Source of the DNA: Macrothele yani
Lineage: Eukaryota > Arthropoda > Arachnida > Araneae > Macrothelidae
NCBI GenBank assembly: GCA_039090855.1
Contig: CM076991.1
Span: forward strand, 102,250,021 to 102,314,020
Reading direction: 5' to 3'
DNA length: 64,000 nucleotides
Positions 32,136 through 42,399 of the stretch are shown in pieces. The notes under the pieces were generated by a model. That model saw nothing but the letters and a program-made list of their open reading frames with translations. It ran no database searches and was not told the DNA's origin. The translations under genes and the position numbers were made by a program. How positions within the stretch are numbered: position 1 is the first letter of the stretch; each line of letters starts with the position of its first letter.

Positions 32136-33271
32136 AGCCCTCATTCACCTTCGCTCTCTCCCCTCATTCGCTCCCCTCCCTCTTCAACTCTAGAGCTTCT
32201 TTCTGAACCCCTCTTCTTCAACTCCCTTGTTCATCCCCCCCATCTCCCCTGTTTTTCATTCCCCTCTTGGCTTCGAGCAGGTGTAGTAACTGTACAAGAC
32301 CTCACTAACTCGGATCTATCCTGGCGCCCTCTCTCTGGCCTCCCCCTGCAATTCTCTCGTCCCCATCCGCCCATTTGGTCTATGACTCTCTGCTAACTGC
32401 ACTTCTTTCGCTTTTCCCTGATCTTGTCTCCCCCACCGGTCTCGTCTCTGTCTTTTCTGCCCCTCTTCCGCTGCCGTTTTTCCTCCGACTCACAAACTCG
32501 GTTCTTCCTCTCTCCTCTCTCTCCTCTAAATCTCTTTATCGTTTTCTAGTGCACCTTGCCACCCCTTCACCGCTTTCTATTCTGGAGGTTCCCCCTGCTT
32601 CTCTTCCTCTTGTCTGGGCCGCTGCCCGCTCACCCTTATCTGCCCCTCTTGAAATTAATACCCACTGGCTCTTTTTGCATAATCGCCTCCCTGTTCCGTA
32701 TTTTCTCTTTCGCATGTCTCTTCTCTCCTCCCTCTCTGCTCCTTCTGCGCACAGGAGGCAGACGTTTCTCACGTCTACCTTTACTGTCCCATCCTGATGC
32801 CTCTCCTCCACCAGGCTTTCCGGATTGCCAGTCGCTCTTGTTCTCAAGATCTTCCGTTCACTGCCTACAGACATCTTCTTCTGCGGGCTCATCCACCTAC
32901 AACTCTTCCTTCAGTATGTGCCTATCTTTTCGTGCTGGTTAAACACGTTATTTACGTATACCTTCAACAACTCCGCAGCATTTCCTCGCCGGTCTCTTTA
33001 CACCAGGCCAGCGCAGCACTTTTGTGCCATTTTCAAGATCGATTGCTTTCTCGACTCCGCCTGGAGTACCAGTCGGCTTCTTCCAGTCGTCGAGAAGCCA
33101 CCTTCTATGCTACCTGGGCGCCGGCCGCTCCGTGGTTTGCGATTGATTCTGGACTGCTACACCTATCAGAACCCTAGGACATTCTACACCTCCTTTGCTG
33201 AGTTCCTTGGCACCCTGGTGGCCCTCCTCCACTCTACGACTCGTGCAATCCACACTACCGTTGAATTGTGA
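32136..33271 (+). pseudogene. LINE ORF2, C-terminal region
   Basis: Three overlapping frames (32375-32797, 32797-33177, 32825-33271) probably represent one C-terminal region cut by shifts in C/T-rich runs. No RNase H motif was seen. The shape fits a Tx1/L1-type tail, but similarity cannot be tested here. Confidence 0.5.
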
Positions 33272-33718
33272 ATGCTAATGCCATCTCAGTGTATTTTCAT
33301 GCTTACTCGTGTACATTACTTACTTTCACCCCGCCTGTATTATGTTGCTTTGGTGCCCTCGTTAAATAACTTGCACAATTGTGCACGCTGTGTTTTTATC
33401 TCATGTATGTAATGTTTTACCTTCACGGCGGTGTTTGTGCTGTTCTTTTTCTAATTGTGTACTATTGTTTCGCCTGTGTTATCCTGTAAATCATGCCCAG
33501 CCAATGTCATGTGACACGATGTGTTTCTCTTTGTCACTTCTGCAATTTTTTATTCAATAAGCTTTGCTTGCAGCATTTGTTATTCATCCCCATTGCCATT
33601 GCAGTGTACATACCATCATGTTTTAACAGTTTTGTATTATTTCCCAGTGAGATGCCCAATACTGTACGTCTCCCTCTTATGTTTTCTTATGATAAATTAG
33701 AATAAAGCGATTTTGAAA
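33272..33718 (+). other. LINE 3' UTR
   Basis: T-rich non-coding sequence ending AATAAA (33701-33706) cgattttgaaa, twelve bases before the end, without a poly(A) tract. A poly(A)-less end suggests 3' recognition by the element rather than poly(A) priming, or loss of the tail. Confidence 0.7.
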
Positions 33719-33732
33719 CCTTGCTTTATGGG
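33719..33732. repeat. 14-bp target-site duplication, right copy
   Basis: Exact repeat of 27285-27298. Confidence 0.93.
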
Positions 33733-34500
33733 TCGGTGCATTATCCTGTGATACCAAACAAGGCTCGGTTGCTTAGTATTGCCACACAGTTGGTAGGGCA
33801 TAATTGTCCAGAATATCTAGGTAGACGTGCTGGTTAACAGGTTTGTCCACGATAACCAATGAGCCGGTACCATACCACGAAAAACACCCCCACACGAGTA
33901 CACTGCCAGCTCCAAACTTGACCGTAGGAACAGTACAATGTGGTAAATAGCGTTCCACCGTCTGCCGCCATACCCACACGCGGCCATCAGACTGCTGGAT
34001 CGTATATATGGATTTATCAGTCCATAGGACCCGTTTCCATTGATCTACGGTCCACGATAAATGTTCTTTACACCATGCTAAATGACGAGTTGCATTCTGG
34101 GTGGAGATGAAAGGCTTATGAGCAGCCGCTCGACAACGGTAACTCATGGAATGAAGTTCTCTGCGAATGGTACGTGTACATACCGAGGTTCCAGCATTTT
34201 TACTCACCTGTACACTTAGGTCTGGAGCAGTGCTCCGTCGATTAGCTGTAACGACTCTCCTGAGGCTTCGACGTCCTCTATCACAGATTTTCTTTGGTCT
34301 GCCGGTACGTTTTGCTGCTTCAGGCAAGCCACGCGTATTCCACTTATTTAGTACCTCTAAAAAAGTTAACTTGGCTATGTTTAAACGCCTCTCGGTTTTT
34401 TATATGGACAACCTACTAATATCACATCTAGCAATCTTTCCTTTCTCGAAGTCAGTTCTCTCCCGCCTCGACATTTTGGCTCAACCTCACAGTGCGATAT
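33733..34500 (-). pseudogene. Tc1 family B transposase, N-terminal and core part
   Basis: Minus strand: MSRRERTDFEKGKIARC at 34470, TERRLNIAKLTFLEVLNKW (HTH), GRPKKICDRGRRSLRRVVTANRR, WTVDQWKRVLWTDKSIYTI (first Asp; Glu of TDES is Lys), VWVWRQTVERYLP, SVLVWGCFSWYGTGSLVI, then a TAA after WQY (33773). The frame then continues to the LINE junction inside QDNAPTHKA. Upstream, a TAA also cuts the N-terminal HTH near 34405. Confidence 0.88.
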
Positions 34501-34622
34501 GATCGCAATCAGCTGTAGGCTTGTTTATATATCGTTTGCAGCTGTACCCTGCATCTTAACAAGGCAGCGGATCCGTTCATTTGTTTTTGAAGTGGTGTCC
34601 GGTGACTTTTGTCAATATAGTA

Positions 34623-35224
34623 TATGTAGATAACCGCACGAGACGCATTGTGGAACATTTAGCTCTTAAAGCCAATGCTTTAAGTCAGGAGTAAAAGTTA
34701 TGGTCTTCATACTAAAAATTGTAGAGTTTTCACTAGGACATCTTTGCTTTCTTTACACTCACAAACTACGTAATTAATTGCAAAACCAACGATTTGTGAA
34801 TACTAGAAATAAAATTTCCGCTACACTAAAGAAAATGCAGAACTGTTGCTGAAAGCACATTTCGGTTCTGACACAATAACTTATGAAATATTCACCCAAA
34901 ATAAAATTGTAAACTGTCGCCAAAAAGCAGTTGTTCCAAAAGTTTTACTGCCATGTCTTTGGATATCATCCAACAAATTTTTTCAGAGCAGCCAACAGAA
35001 GTCTAAAACTTTATTCACTCCGTTCACAAAAGTTTTGGAGGTTTCTTACGAAACAAGCAAACAAAACAAGCAAATGCGTGTAATTTATTTTCGCACAAAA
35101 ATACGGCATAAATCAATTTTCAAGATTCTGCACTTTTTGAAACTTCGGGAGGAAATAATTTATTGCATTTATTATCAATATGAGAGAATTTCTTCTAAAA
35201 ATTCCCTGGTTTTTTTTAGTTTTT
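34623..35224. other. Unassigned AT-rich stretch
   Basis: The frame 34846-35256 (136 codons) shows no domain, is AT-driven and sits beside repeats; not called as a gene. Confidence 0.4.
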
Positions 35225-35620
35225 TTTTTACTGCTTGTTTTCTGAGAACCATTTAAAACTTTGTTCATCTATCAGTACGACAGAAATTCACCATTTCTTC
35301 ATTAGACGAAGTTTGGGATTTAGGCAACCATATTTTTCCCGCTGCCTGGAGTACATGTGTTTTTAATTTGAGGTGTTTTTTAATATCGCATTTATTAATG
35401 ATATGAGGTAATTATATTCTGGAAATTCTCTTGATTTTTTGACACGTCTTTTAGGAAAACACGTTTTTTTTTCCGCACGTCTTCTGAGAACCGTTTAAAA
35501 CTTTGTTCGTCCGTCCGTCTGACTGTAATTCACCATTTGTCCATTAGACGAAGTTTCTAATTTAGGCAATCATACATTTCCCGCTGGCTGGAGTACATGT
35601 GTTTTTAATTTTAGGTGTTA
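35225..35620 (+). repeat. Diverged direct repeat, two units about 260 bp apart
   Basis: ctgagaacc.tttaaaactttgttc, attcaccatttcttcattagacgaagttt and ctggagtacatgtgtttttaattt occur in order at 35238-35380 and again at 35487-35620. Type unknown. Confidence 0.8.
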
Positions 35621-35868
35621 TATGGATATCACTAAAAGAAGAAATAAAAGAAATCAATTTTGAGTATGATAACTGTGATTAAGAAGACACTTCTGCATGC
35701 ATTTTTGAACATGTTCAGTAAAATATTACCGGTAAAAAGAGCAAATTAAAATTTCCTGTAAAAAAATGTTGAAATTTAAAGTTGTCGTTTGGTGAAAAGT
35801 CTTAAAATAGTCTAGCGGTATCCATAATATATATAATTCAAATACTTCCTAAAGCATTATGTGACGTG
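35621..35868. other. Unassigned AT-rich stretch
   Basis: No feature seen. Confidence 0.4.
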
Positions 35869-36268
35869 TCTGCCCCGTAGGACGCACATGAGATAAAGGC
35901 AGATAGCAGTGAAAGCGTACGTCCACGTAGCTCAGTTGGGAGAGCGACGTATTCCTGTGTGAGGGGACCCGGGTTCGATGCTCGGCGTGGACAAAAATGA
36001 CTGATAAATTTACTTAGTCATATTAGCGCCCGAACTTCCCGGCTGTTAGATTTCTCGCATTGGTGTGATGTTCTTTCCACACCGCAAGGTAAGAAAAATG
36101 AGAATCCTTTCTTCAGCGCTTCGAAAAATAAATGGGTGTGATGTTACGCTCCGCAAACCAAATTTACTGGAATTTCTCAAATACACGTTCTTCATGGGAT
36201 GACTGCCTACAGCGACACATGGTCCCGGCTGACCCTTGGGCGATGCCCCCGGCCCTCTTTGGGGTGGG
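35869..36268 (+). mobile_element. SINE A copy 4, first unit of second tandem
   Basis: gacgtgtctgccccgtaggacgcac start; tRNA-like head 35921-35993 with acceptor halves GTCCACG/CGTGGAC; body with gtgtgatgttctttccacaccgc; tail catggtcccggctgaccc...ccctctttggggtggggg. The next unit follows without a gap. Confidence 0.9.
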
Positions 36269-36269
36269 G

Positions 36270-36928
36270 GTGACGTGCCTGCACCGCAGGACGCGCGTGA
36301 GATAAAGGCAGATAGCAGCGAGAGCATAAGTCCGCGTAGCTCAGTTGGGAGAGCGACTTATTCCGGTGCGAGGGGACCCGGATTCGATATCCGGCGAGGA
36401 CAAAGCTAACGGAGAAATTTACTTCGTTATATTGGCGCCCGAACTTCAAGAATGACCTGGCCGTTAAAGTTCTCGCAATGGTGTGATGTTCTTTCCACAC
36501 CGCGAGACAGGAAAAATAAGAGAATCCCTACTTCAGCGCTTCGAAAAATAAATGTGTGAGATGTTACGTTCCACACACCACACTATTAAACATTTTGTGG
36601 TAGGTTGCACCAGTGGTGCTACACAAGCTGCACCTCTTTCTGAGAAAAGATACACCACTGAGTGGTGCAAAAAAAAAAAAAAAACCCAACAACACTGTGC
36701 AACCTTACACATTCATGTGGTACAATCTTGTGCCATATCGTGGTGCAAAGTTGCACCCTGTTGTTGGGTTTTGTTTCCATCACGCAGTGGTGCGTCTTTT
36801 CTCAGAAAGTGGTGCAGCTGGTGTAGCACCACTTTTTGGTGCAGCCTACCACAAAATTTTTAACAGTGCAAATTGTCTGGGATTTCTCCAATGTACGTTC
36901 TTCAGCGGATGACTGCGTACAGCGATAC
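36270..36928 (+). mobile_element. SINE A copy 5, interrupted by a MITE
   Basis: Starts gacgtgcctgcaccgcagg. Head 36330-36402: D arm GCTC/GAGC and T arm CCGGATTCGATATCCGG, which pairs perfectly. The body runs to 36580, is interrupted by a CACTA-like MITE (36581-36868), and resumes with aaattgtctgggatttctcc and the usual tail. Uninterrupted copies at 3.5 and 11.3 kb show the site as caccagattgactggga, consistent with one insertion. Confidence 0.9.
36581..36868. mobile_element. CACTA-like palindromic MITE, 288 bp
   Basis: The ends cactattaaacattttgtgg and cactgttaaaaattttgtgg (complement of 36849-36868) continue as near-perfect arms of over 100 bp: gtaggttgcacc, ctacac.agctgcacc, tttctgagaaaaga, accactg, cccaacaaca. 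It folds over an A run (36670-36685). A CA duplication (36579-36580, 36869-36870) fits the SINE A site. The CACT ends suggest a CACTA/EnSpm-type element, but this is tentative. Confidence 0.82.
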
Positions 36929-37011
36929 ATGGTCCCGGTTGACCCGTGGGGCATGCCCCTGGCCAGGCCCACGGGTCAACCGGGACCATTTCATCCTTAT
37001 AAGGATGAAAT
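36929..37011. repeat. Hairpin plus perfect 24-bp palindrome
   Basis: The SINE A tail atggtcccggttgacccgtggg (36929-36950) is repeated inverted and identical at 36968-36989 with a 17-base loop. It overlaps a 24-bp perfect palindrome centred on ccttataagg (36988-37011). Other SINE A copies lack this inverted tail. Confidence 0.96.
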
Positions 37012-37024
37012 TTCTTCGAAATAA

Positions 37025-37695
37025 ATTGAATCAAAAATGTTTGCCTGATAATAAGCAGCATTACTTTTTGCGTTATTGGCAACCTTTTGCAGCTTTAAGT
37101 TGCCATTATAGCCATAACCTGCCACAACCATAAAACCACGTGAAAATCTTTCTTTGCATTCATGTACCTATTCCGGGTATGCCTTGGTACCCTTTTCTTT
37201 ATAGTATATTGCCCGGATTTTGTTTGTGTCACTAAGGTATATCCATGCTTCATCCGAAGTGACCAAAAACTTTCACCTCTCCCTTGCTAGGTGTCCCTCA
37301 TATAGTTTCCTGCAGTTCGTCATCCGCTCCAACATGTTGCCGGGGAAGGAGCTTGTGGACGTTAGGCTTAAACCGCTTTTCTAAGTGTAGCTCAGATTTG
37401 ATAATGCGGTTTACAGTTGACTGTGAGACACCTACATGCTGTGTAATGCTACTTTGTGTTATTGGATTCTCTTTCTTTACAGGAGACCTGACTTTTGCTA
37501 GAGGGTGGTTTTTTTCGTGGCATTTGTGCGCTACTCGAGCAAGTTGCAGAGTTCTTTTTGCACTCTTAATTACTTGACATATAACATTTTTAAAAATCAC
37601 ACAACCATTTTCTTTGCACCTTTCTTGGATTGCTGTATACGAATAACCCTCTGCAGAAAGGGCAACTATATATACCCCTCCCAGAACGGAATCAC
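37025..37695 (-). pseudogene. Mariner-like transposase relic, NVHRLL family copy 2
   Basis: Minus strand, N to C: GYSYTAIQERCKENGCVIF (37650-37600), ITQHVGVSQSTVNRIIKSEL (HTH, about 37440), FKPNVHKLLPRQHV, a SDEAWIYLSDTNK-like region (first Asp, about 37250), then FSRGFMVVAGYGYNGNLKL near 37100. It stops before the second catalytic Asp, next to the palindrome at 36988-37011. It is related to the relic at 9812-10640. Confidence 0.78.
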
Positions 37696-37702
37696 CTGTG
37701 GA

Positions 37703-38112
37703 GAGCCGCTGATGGCTTAGTGGTTAGCAGTTCAGACTATCGATGCAAGGTCTTCAGGTTCGAACCTGGGCTGAACTTTCAGAGATGGTGTGATTTGCTA
37801 ACAATCGCTGAATATCCGCCGTGCATCGGACGAGCACGTTAAGTGACGGCCCCCAGGCTGGGCCCACTGGTTAAATGGGTATCCTTTCCGAAGTCCCCCC
37901 TGAAATTCTCTCACCCCTCTAAGTGCAATATCGTACTTGTACGGTGGCGCTATCTACTGTACTCTAATCTCACTACAAACTGTTCTGTCAAAGTCGCTAG
38001 ACTTGCTCTCATTCCTTCCGTTTCTGTGTCCTGCCCAATAGGCGATCTCGCTGTAGGTGGCTGGGACCTAAACTCTACTCACTGTGGACGGAAGTCCTAC
38101 AGGAAAATGACA
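37703..38112 (+). mobile_element. SINE B copy 3
   Basis: Head gagccgctgatggcttagtgg...aggttcgaacctgggctg, body and tail co-linear with copies at 12073 and 25888, ending acggaagtcctacaggaaaatgac. Confidence 0.93.
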
Positions 38113-38940
38113 AATACTGAATCACCTGTGGAGACATTTTAACACCACGACAGCAAAATTACAAATTCTCTTAAAGCGGAAGGTTGCTACTGCACGATAA
38201 GCATGGTTACGCAATTGTTACGCACACGATTTGCATATGATGCCGCGCATTTTACTTTGTCGCTATAATCGTGAATCAACTTCTGTATTTGCTTGGGGAA
38301 ATAAATATATTGGTGCTCTTAAAAATCAAATTTGAGAAATTTACTAGACGTCAGATCGTTGTAGCCATGAAAATAATTTTAACTTTTTTATTGCAAAATC
38401 TCTTCTTTAGGTGATGATGCAAATTTTGTCGCATTTTCTTCTTTATTTTCCCTTTCGATTTTGCCTATTCTATTCTTTTTCTTTTACATTTTTTTTCTTA
38501 CTAAACATCTACTTTTACAGTTCGAAAAGGAGAACTTCTTTTCGGTTACTTCTCACCAAGTTTAACACAAAATTGTACTACTTCTGTTACATTGCAGAAA
38601 AATAATTTGCATGAGTTAGCACTGCTTGAAGAAAAATATAATCTTTCGAATGTGACTCATGTATGTAGATGCATTTTATCGACGTTTGTCGGCAGACTGA
38701 CTGTCAAAGTGACATCAAAAGATGTGTTGATGAATTCGTACAAAGGAGCTGCATTTTCCGCATCGTGTTTAATAAATTCATGATTTAGAGGACAGATTTA
38801 TACATTGTAAAAAAGGTTCTGTTACCATTTCATGGATATAAACAATTTTTTTAAGGGAAGCGATTCATCTTTTAAGTCACAACTCGAATAATTTCAAATT
38901 TTGCTCCATAATTCGTCATAGTAAAATAAAGAATGTAACT
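38113..38940. other. Unassigned AT-rich stretch
   Basis: Sequence after SINE B repeats the phrase gaatcacctgtgg (37690 and 38118). Frames at 38411-38783 are AT-driven with no domain. Confidence 0.4.
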
Positions 38941-38946
38941 GTTAAT

Positions 38947-39515
38947 TCTATTAACAAAAGAAATTCGAATTTCCGTAGAGGGACTAAGGGTTGGAATGGA
39001 TTCTCATAAAAAAATAATCCTGCTAGCAAAATCATATCGACCAACAGATTCCGACTTCGTTACAGGGAAAGATACTTCGAAATAGATTATTATTAAAAAA
39101 AAACAAAGGAAGGAAAGAAAGGAACAGAGAAGAAAGGAAGAAAAGAAACAGAAGAACAGAGAAGAAAGAAAAGAAAAGAGATGAGAGAAAAATGGAAAAG
39201 AGAGGAAAGAAAAGGAAAAAAAATAATTGTAAAACCGTATCAACCAAAGAGGAACCTGAATTTCGTTATTGGAGATAGCATTCCAGAAAAGTGGAGTTTT
39301 ATATAAGAAAAAAGAAAAAATAGAAGAAGAATATAGTCCAATAGCAAAATTCTATCGAACAAAGAAATGAGTTTGATTACACAGGGAAGTATTTTGAATG
39401 GGATCCTTAAATGAAAAAAAATCAATGGCAAAACCGTATTGACCAAAGAAATCAGTTTCATTATAATGAGTAAACATTTTAGAATGTATCCTTTAATAAT
39501 AATAATAACAACAAC

Positions 39516-39551
<36 letters not shown>

Positions 39552-39733
39552 CCACCCACAGAACTTCAATAAACAGCTTTATTTGGGACATCATATATAT
39601 TATGCCGATAGTTGAGTGATACCTAGGTCTCCGGTGGAAACTTATATCAGTTCAACACCAGTCAATGATAATTTTGTTTTTTTATTTTTGTTTGACATAG
39701 GCCTATGTTTGGTATATTTCGAATAAAAGATGA

Positions 39734-39765
<32 letters not shown>

Positions 39766-39985
39766 TAGTCAGTAGCAAAACCCTGTCGATTAAGGGATCT
39801 GAGTCTCAATATACTGTAGGAAGGAAATATTTTGGAATGACACTTAAATAAAAAAAAAGTAATAATAATAAATTAATAAAGAACTTCTAGCGACTAAAGA
39901 ATGAAGTTCGTTACAGGAGCAAAAATTCCAGGAGGAATACTTACGTATAAAACAAAAGTATACTGTTAAATTATAGGAACTATTT
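38947..39985 (+). repeat. Degenerate tandem repeat of about 80-160 bp with simple-repeat inserts
   Basis: The phrase (agcaaaa)-c.tatcgac.aaaga..-gag.ttcgttacagg-.aa.tatttt.gaat recurs at about 39020, 39230, 39340, 39430, 39775 and 39885. Units are separated by a purine tract (39097-39225), (AAT)n at 39495-39550 and at 39737-39765. Frames in this region (39004-39569 minus) are microsatellite artefacts. Confidence 0.7.
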
Positions 39986-41216
39986 TTTTTGTTGTTGTTG
40001 TCTTAAAAGGAATGTTCTAATACTGAAAACGAGAGGATGAATTTTATTTTTACTATTTTTAGTCCTTTGTTCTACATCAAGCAAAACTGCCGGAATCAGG
40101 CTTGAATGAATTTTTGATTTCCAAAGAATTTCGTTCAATCACGCCTTAAGAATTGTTATTGAAGAAAAATGAGGTTTTTTTGGATTTCTTTGGATGAATG
40201 TCTTGAAAAATTTTGGCGTTCGTGCCGTTGGAGAAGAAGAGTCTGTCTAGTGGAATATAATAGTTGCTACCCGCATTAATCATCACGTTGTATTGTGCGC
40301 ATGGATACGGTTCATTATATAACTTTCCTTAGTTAGTGTATTTTGGGTTCAGAGAAAATGATACACGTAGGCGAAAAATCTTTTGTTGAACCTCCTCTAG
40401 GAAAAACCGTGAAGAGGTCGACATGCACCGTCCCGAATCTGCAGGTCGTCTGCGAATGGGAATGGGTGGATCTGCTCCCTATGAAAGACCAGCGTGACAA
40501 ATTTTTATCGACCCCTCCCTCAAAGACGACATTGTCAGTCTAGTTGAGAGACAGCCGCTCGCTACCTCGGAGCGGCAGATGCCTAATGTCCTTCACGGTA
40601 ACAATCGCCTTCCAGCAGAATAGCCGAGGTCATCGCAGCCAGGAAGACGACGGTTGAAAAAAAATTATGAAAGGAAACCATGCTTTCTTCTTTTCCCTTT
40701 TTTCAAGAGAAAAACATAAGTGTTATACAGTTTTTGCTAGAAAAACGAAAACGAGTGAGAACGAAGGCAGCTTTTAATCTATAAAAATAAAATAACGTTA
40801 ATAAAAACACGAATCAATATGGGCACACATAGTTTAGTAATTAGGAGCAGCGGCGTTGGAACCGTCGGGTCGAGGGGGGCGGGGGGAGTTGACCCCGCAC
40901 GCAAATAAGTGTGATGGCAAATCATCACATTTGATCCCTCACTTTTCTTCCTTTTCAAATTATATAAGTTCGTGATGGAAATCTCATAAACATACGGGCT
41001 TTTTTATTTTATTTAAATTTCATTTTGATAAAATTGAGTATTTTTCTTCATTTTTACCATGAATTATCCAGAAATCTGAATTTTATGTGCACTTCTGAGA
41101 TGCTTGGCTAAAATATCCTTGCTCTGGAAAGAAGAAAGGTTTCAAGAAATACTAGCCCCATTAAGCAGTCCAGAGGGGTGGTACCAGTTTGAAGACCAGC
41201 AAGTTTTTGTGTCTCA

Positions 41217-41217
<1 letters not shown>
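39986..41217. other. Unassigned stretch
   Basis: No supported feature. The frame 40343-40543 has no domain. A G-rich run (aggggggcggggggag) is at 40874. Confidence 0.4.

Positions 41218-41264
<47 letters not shown>
41218..41264. repeat. (CATA)n microsatellite
   Basis: About eleven tetranucleotide units; the open frame 41104-41334 passes through it as a YIHT repeat and is not a gene. Confidence 0.97.
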
Positions 41265-41354
41265 CATTAAGATATTCAATGGGATTCAGAATTCGGCTCC
41301 TCAAAGAGAGACCATCTGCCAAGTAAACATTTAACTGATGGAACTAGAATTTAT

Positions 41355-41606
41355 TTACTGTTGGTGTATCAAATGTTTCCATTTACAACGATCTTGGCAT
41401 ACAACTCGAGGTGCATTGACATCCATCACACGCCACACACAAGACCTTTTGTATTTCATACTCATAATCTTTCCTTCAAGCAAACTTCCTTGAATCTGGT
41501 CCTCCCATGATTTCCTTGACCTTCCTCTACTTTTCTTTCCTGCCACCTGGGCTGAAAAAATTCTCTTAGTAAGCACATCATCTTTCCCCATGGCCAAAGC
41601 ACCCAA
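41355..41606 (-). pseudogene. LINE ORF2 C-terminal fragment
   Basis: Minus strand: GKKSRGRSRKSWEDQIQGSL followed by VVCQDRCKWK, the arrangement (basic RGRPRKTW-like motif then a QDR.KW motif) found at the end of RTE/CR1-type ORF2 proteins and at the end of the LINE at 12.7 kb (KRPRRRPHGRWVDE...AQDRPLWRKL). It is a different, diverged family. Confidence 0.65.
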
Positions 41607-41669
41607 GAATATTAGTCACCACCCTACTAACAACATTTTGCCTCACAAACTGTTTCAGGAAACGTTAAG

Positions 41670-41835
41670 TGCTTTAATCATTTTATTAGCCTACGCCGCC
41701 ATCATGTGCGTTGTTATCAACAAAGTGCGTTCGAGACAGCTTAATTGTTTTATTGCATAGACAGTGTCGGTTGCATCTGCCTTCCAGCGAAGACGGCCAG
41801 ACATACATGGGCCAGAGAAAGAGAGAGAGATTGAG

Positions 41836-41878
<43 letters not shown>

Positions 41879-42070
41879 GAAGTCCAAGAAGGGAGCCGAT
41901 TTCCGAGATTGTGTAGGTGATAAGGAAATGAAATAGAAGATTAGATGATTAGTGGAAAGTAATCATAATTAATTCAATAATCAATATAATCCCGGACAAC
42001 CGAACAAGATAATTGAATAGTAATAAAGAACAGACTTACTACCGTAAATACTTTTCATGAGATACAATTA
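41670..42070 (+). repeat. Dispersed repeat G, copy 2, with (GA)n
   Basis: Matches 17640-18070 in order and orientation at both ends; the interior contains a (GA)n tract at 41840-41873. Confidence 0.58.
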
Positions 42071-42399
42071 ACATTCGCTACAGGTTGCATCCAAGCATAA
42101 GCATCGAACCACAAAGCGCAATGTACAATCCAACCTCGTAGCACATGTCCGATAGACGTCATCACGCCCTGTTTTACAAAAGCACAATAAGTTTTATGAT
42201 CCAATTAAAAAATACATATCCTGATTTCTTGCTCATGTTGTCGATAAAGCGTACGTCCGCTAGCCTGTCAGTCTATGTGTGAACACCATATCTCAGCAAC
42301 TGTTACTCCGATTTGAAAAACTCTTTTCGCATTGGAAAGCTTCCGATTTGAAAAACTCGTTTTGCATTGGAAGCTTCCTACATGAAAAATTCTTTTTGA

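Larger units (their letters stand above)
27299..33718 (+). mobile_element. Tx1-like LINE, about 6.4 kb, near full length
   Basis: 5' UTR 27299-27516, ORF1 27517-29387 (one frameshift), ORF2 about 29360-33271 (several frameshifts), 3' UTR to 33718 with AATAAA at 33701 and no poly(A). The flanking duplication ccttgctttatggg defines both ends. The sense strand is strongly C/T-rich in the coding part. The RT phrases QTYTVPGRSLSSNVQLL and RGVRQGCPLSGQLFAIAVEPFL are of the type known from the Tx1 clade of the L1 group. Clade placement is motif-based. Confidence 0.88.
26949..34620 (-). mobile_element. Tc1-like element, family B copy 2, split by a LINE
   Basis: Ends ctatattgataaaagtcacc (26949) and its complement at 34601-34620 (ctatattgacaaaagtcacc), with TA at 26947-26948 and 34621-34622. 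Left part 26949-27298, right part 33733-34620. With the LINE and one copy of its target duplication removed, the element is about 1.24 kb, a normal Tc1 length, so the two halves belong to one insertion. Confidence 0.93.

Noticed and set aside
34846..35256. 136-codon frame
   Set aside because: Lys/Phe/Ile-rich by AT bias, borders a non-coding direct repeat.
36330..36402. tRNA gene with good D and T arms
   Set aside because: The head belongs to SINE A with body copies at several loci; anticodon arm does not pair in the standard register.
39004..39569. Phe/Ser/Leu-rich minus frames
   Set aside because: Translation of purine and AAT simple repeats.
41104..41334. YIHT-repeat protein
   Set aside because: Frame through a (CATA)n microsatellite.
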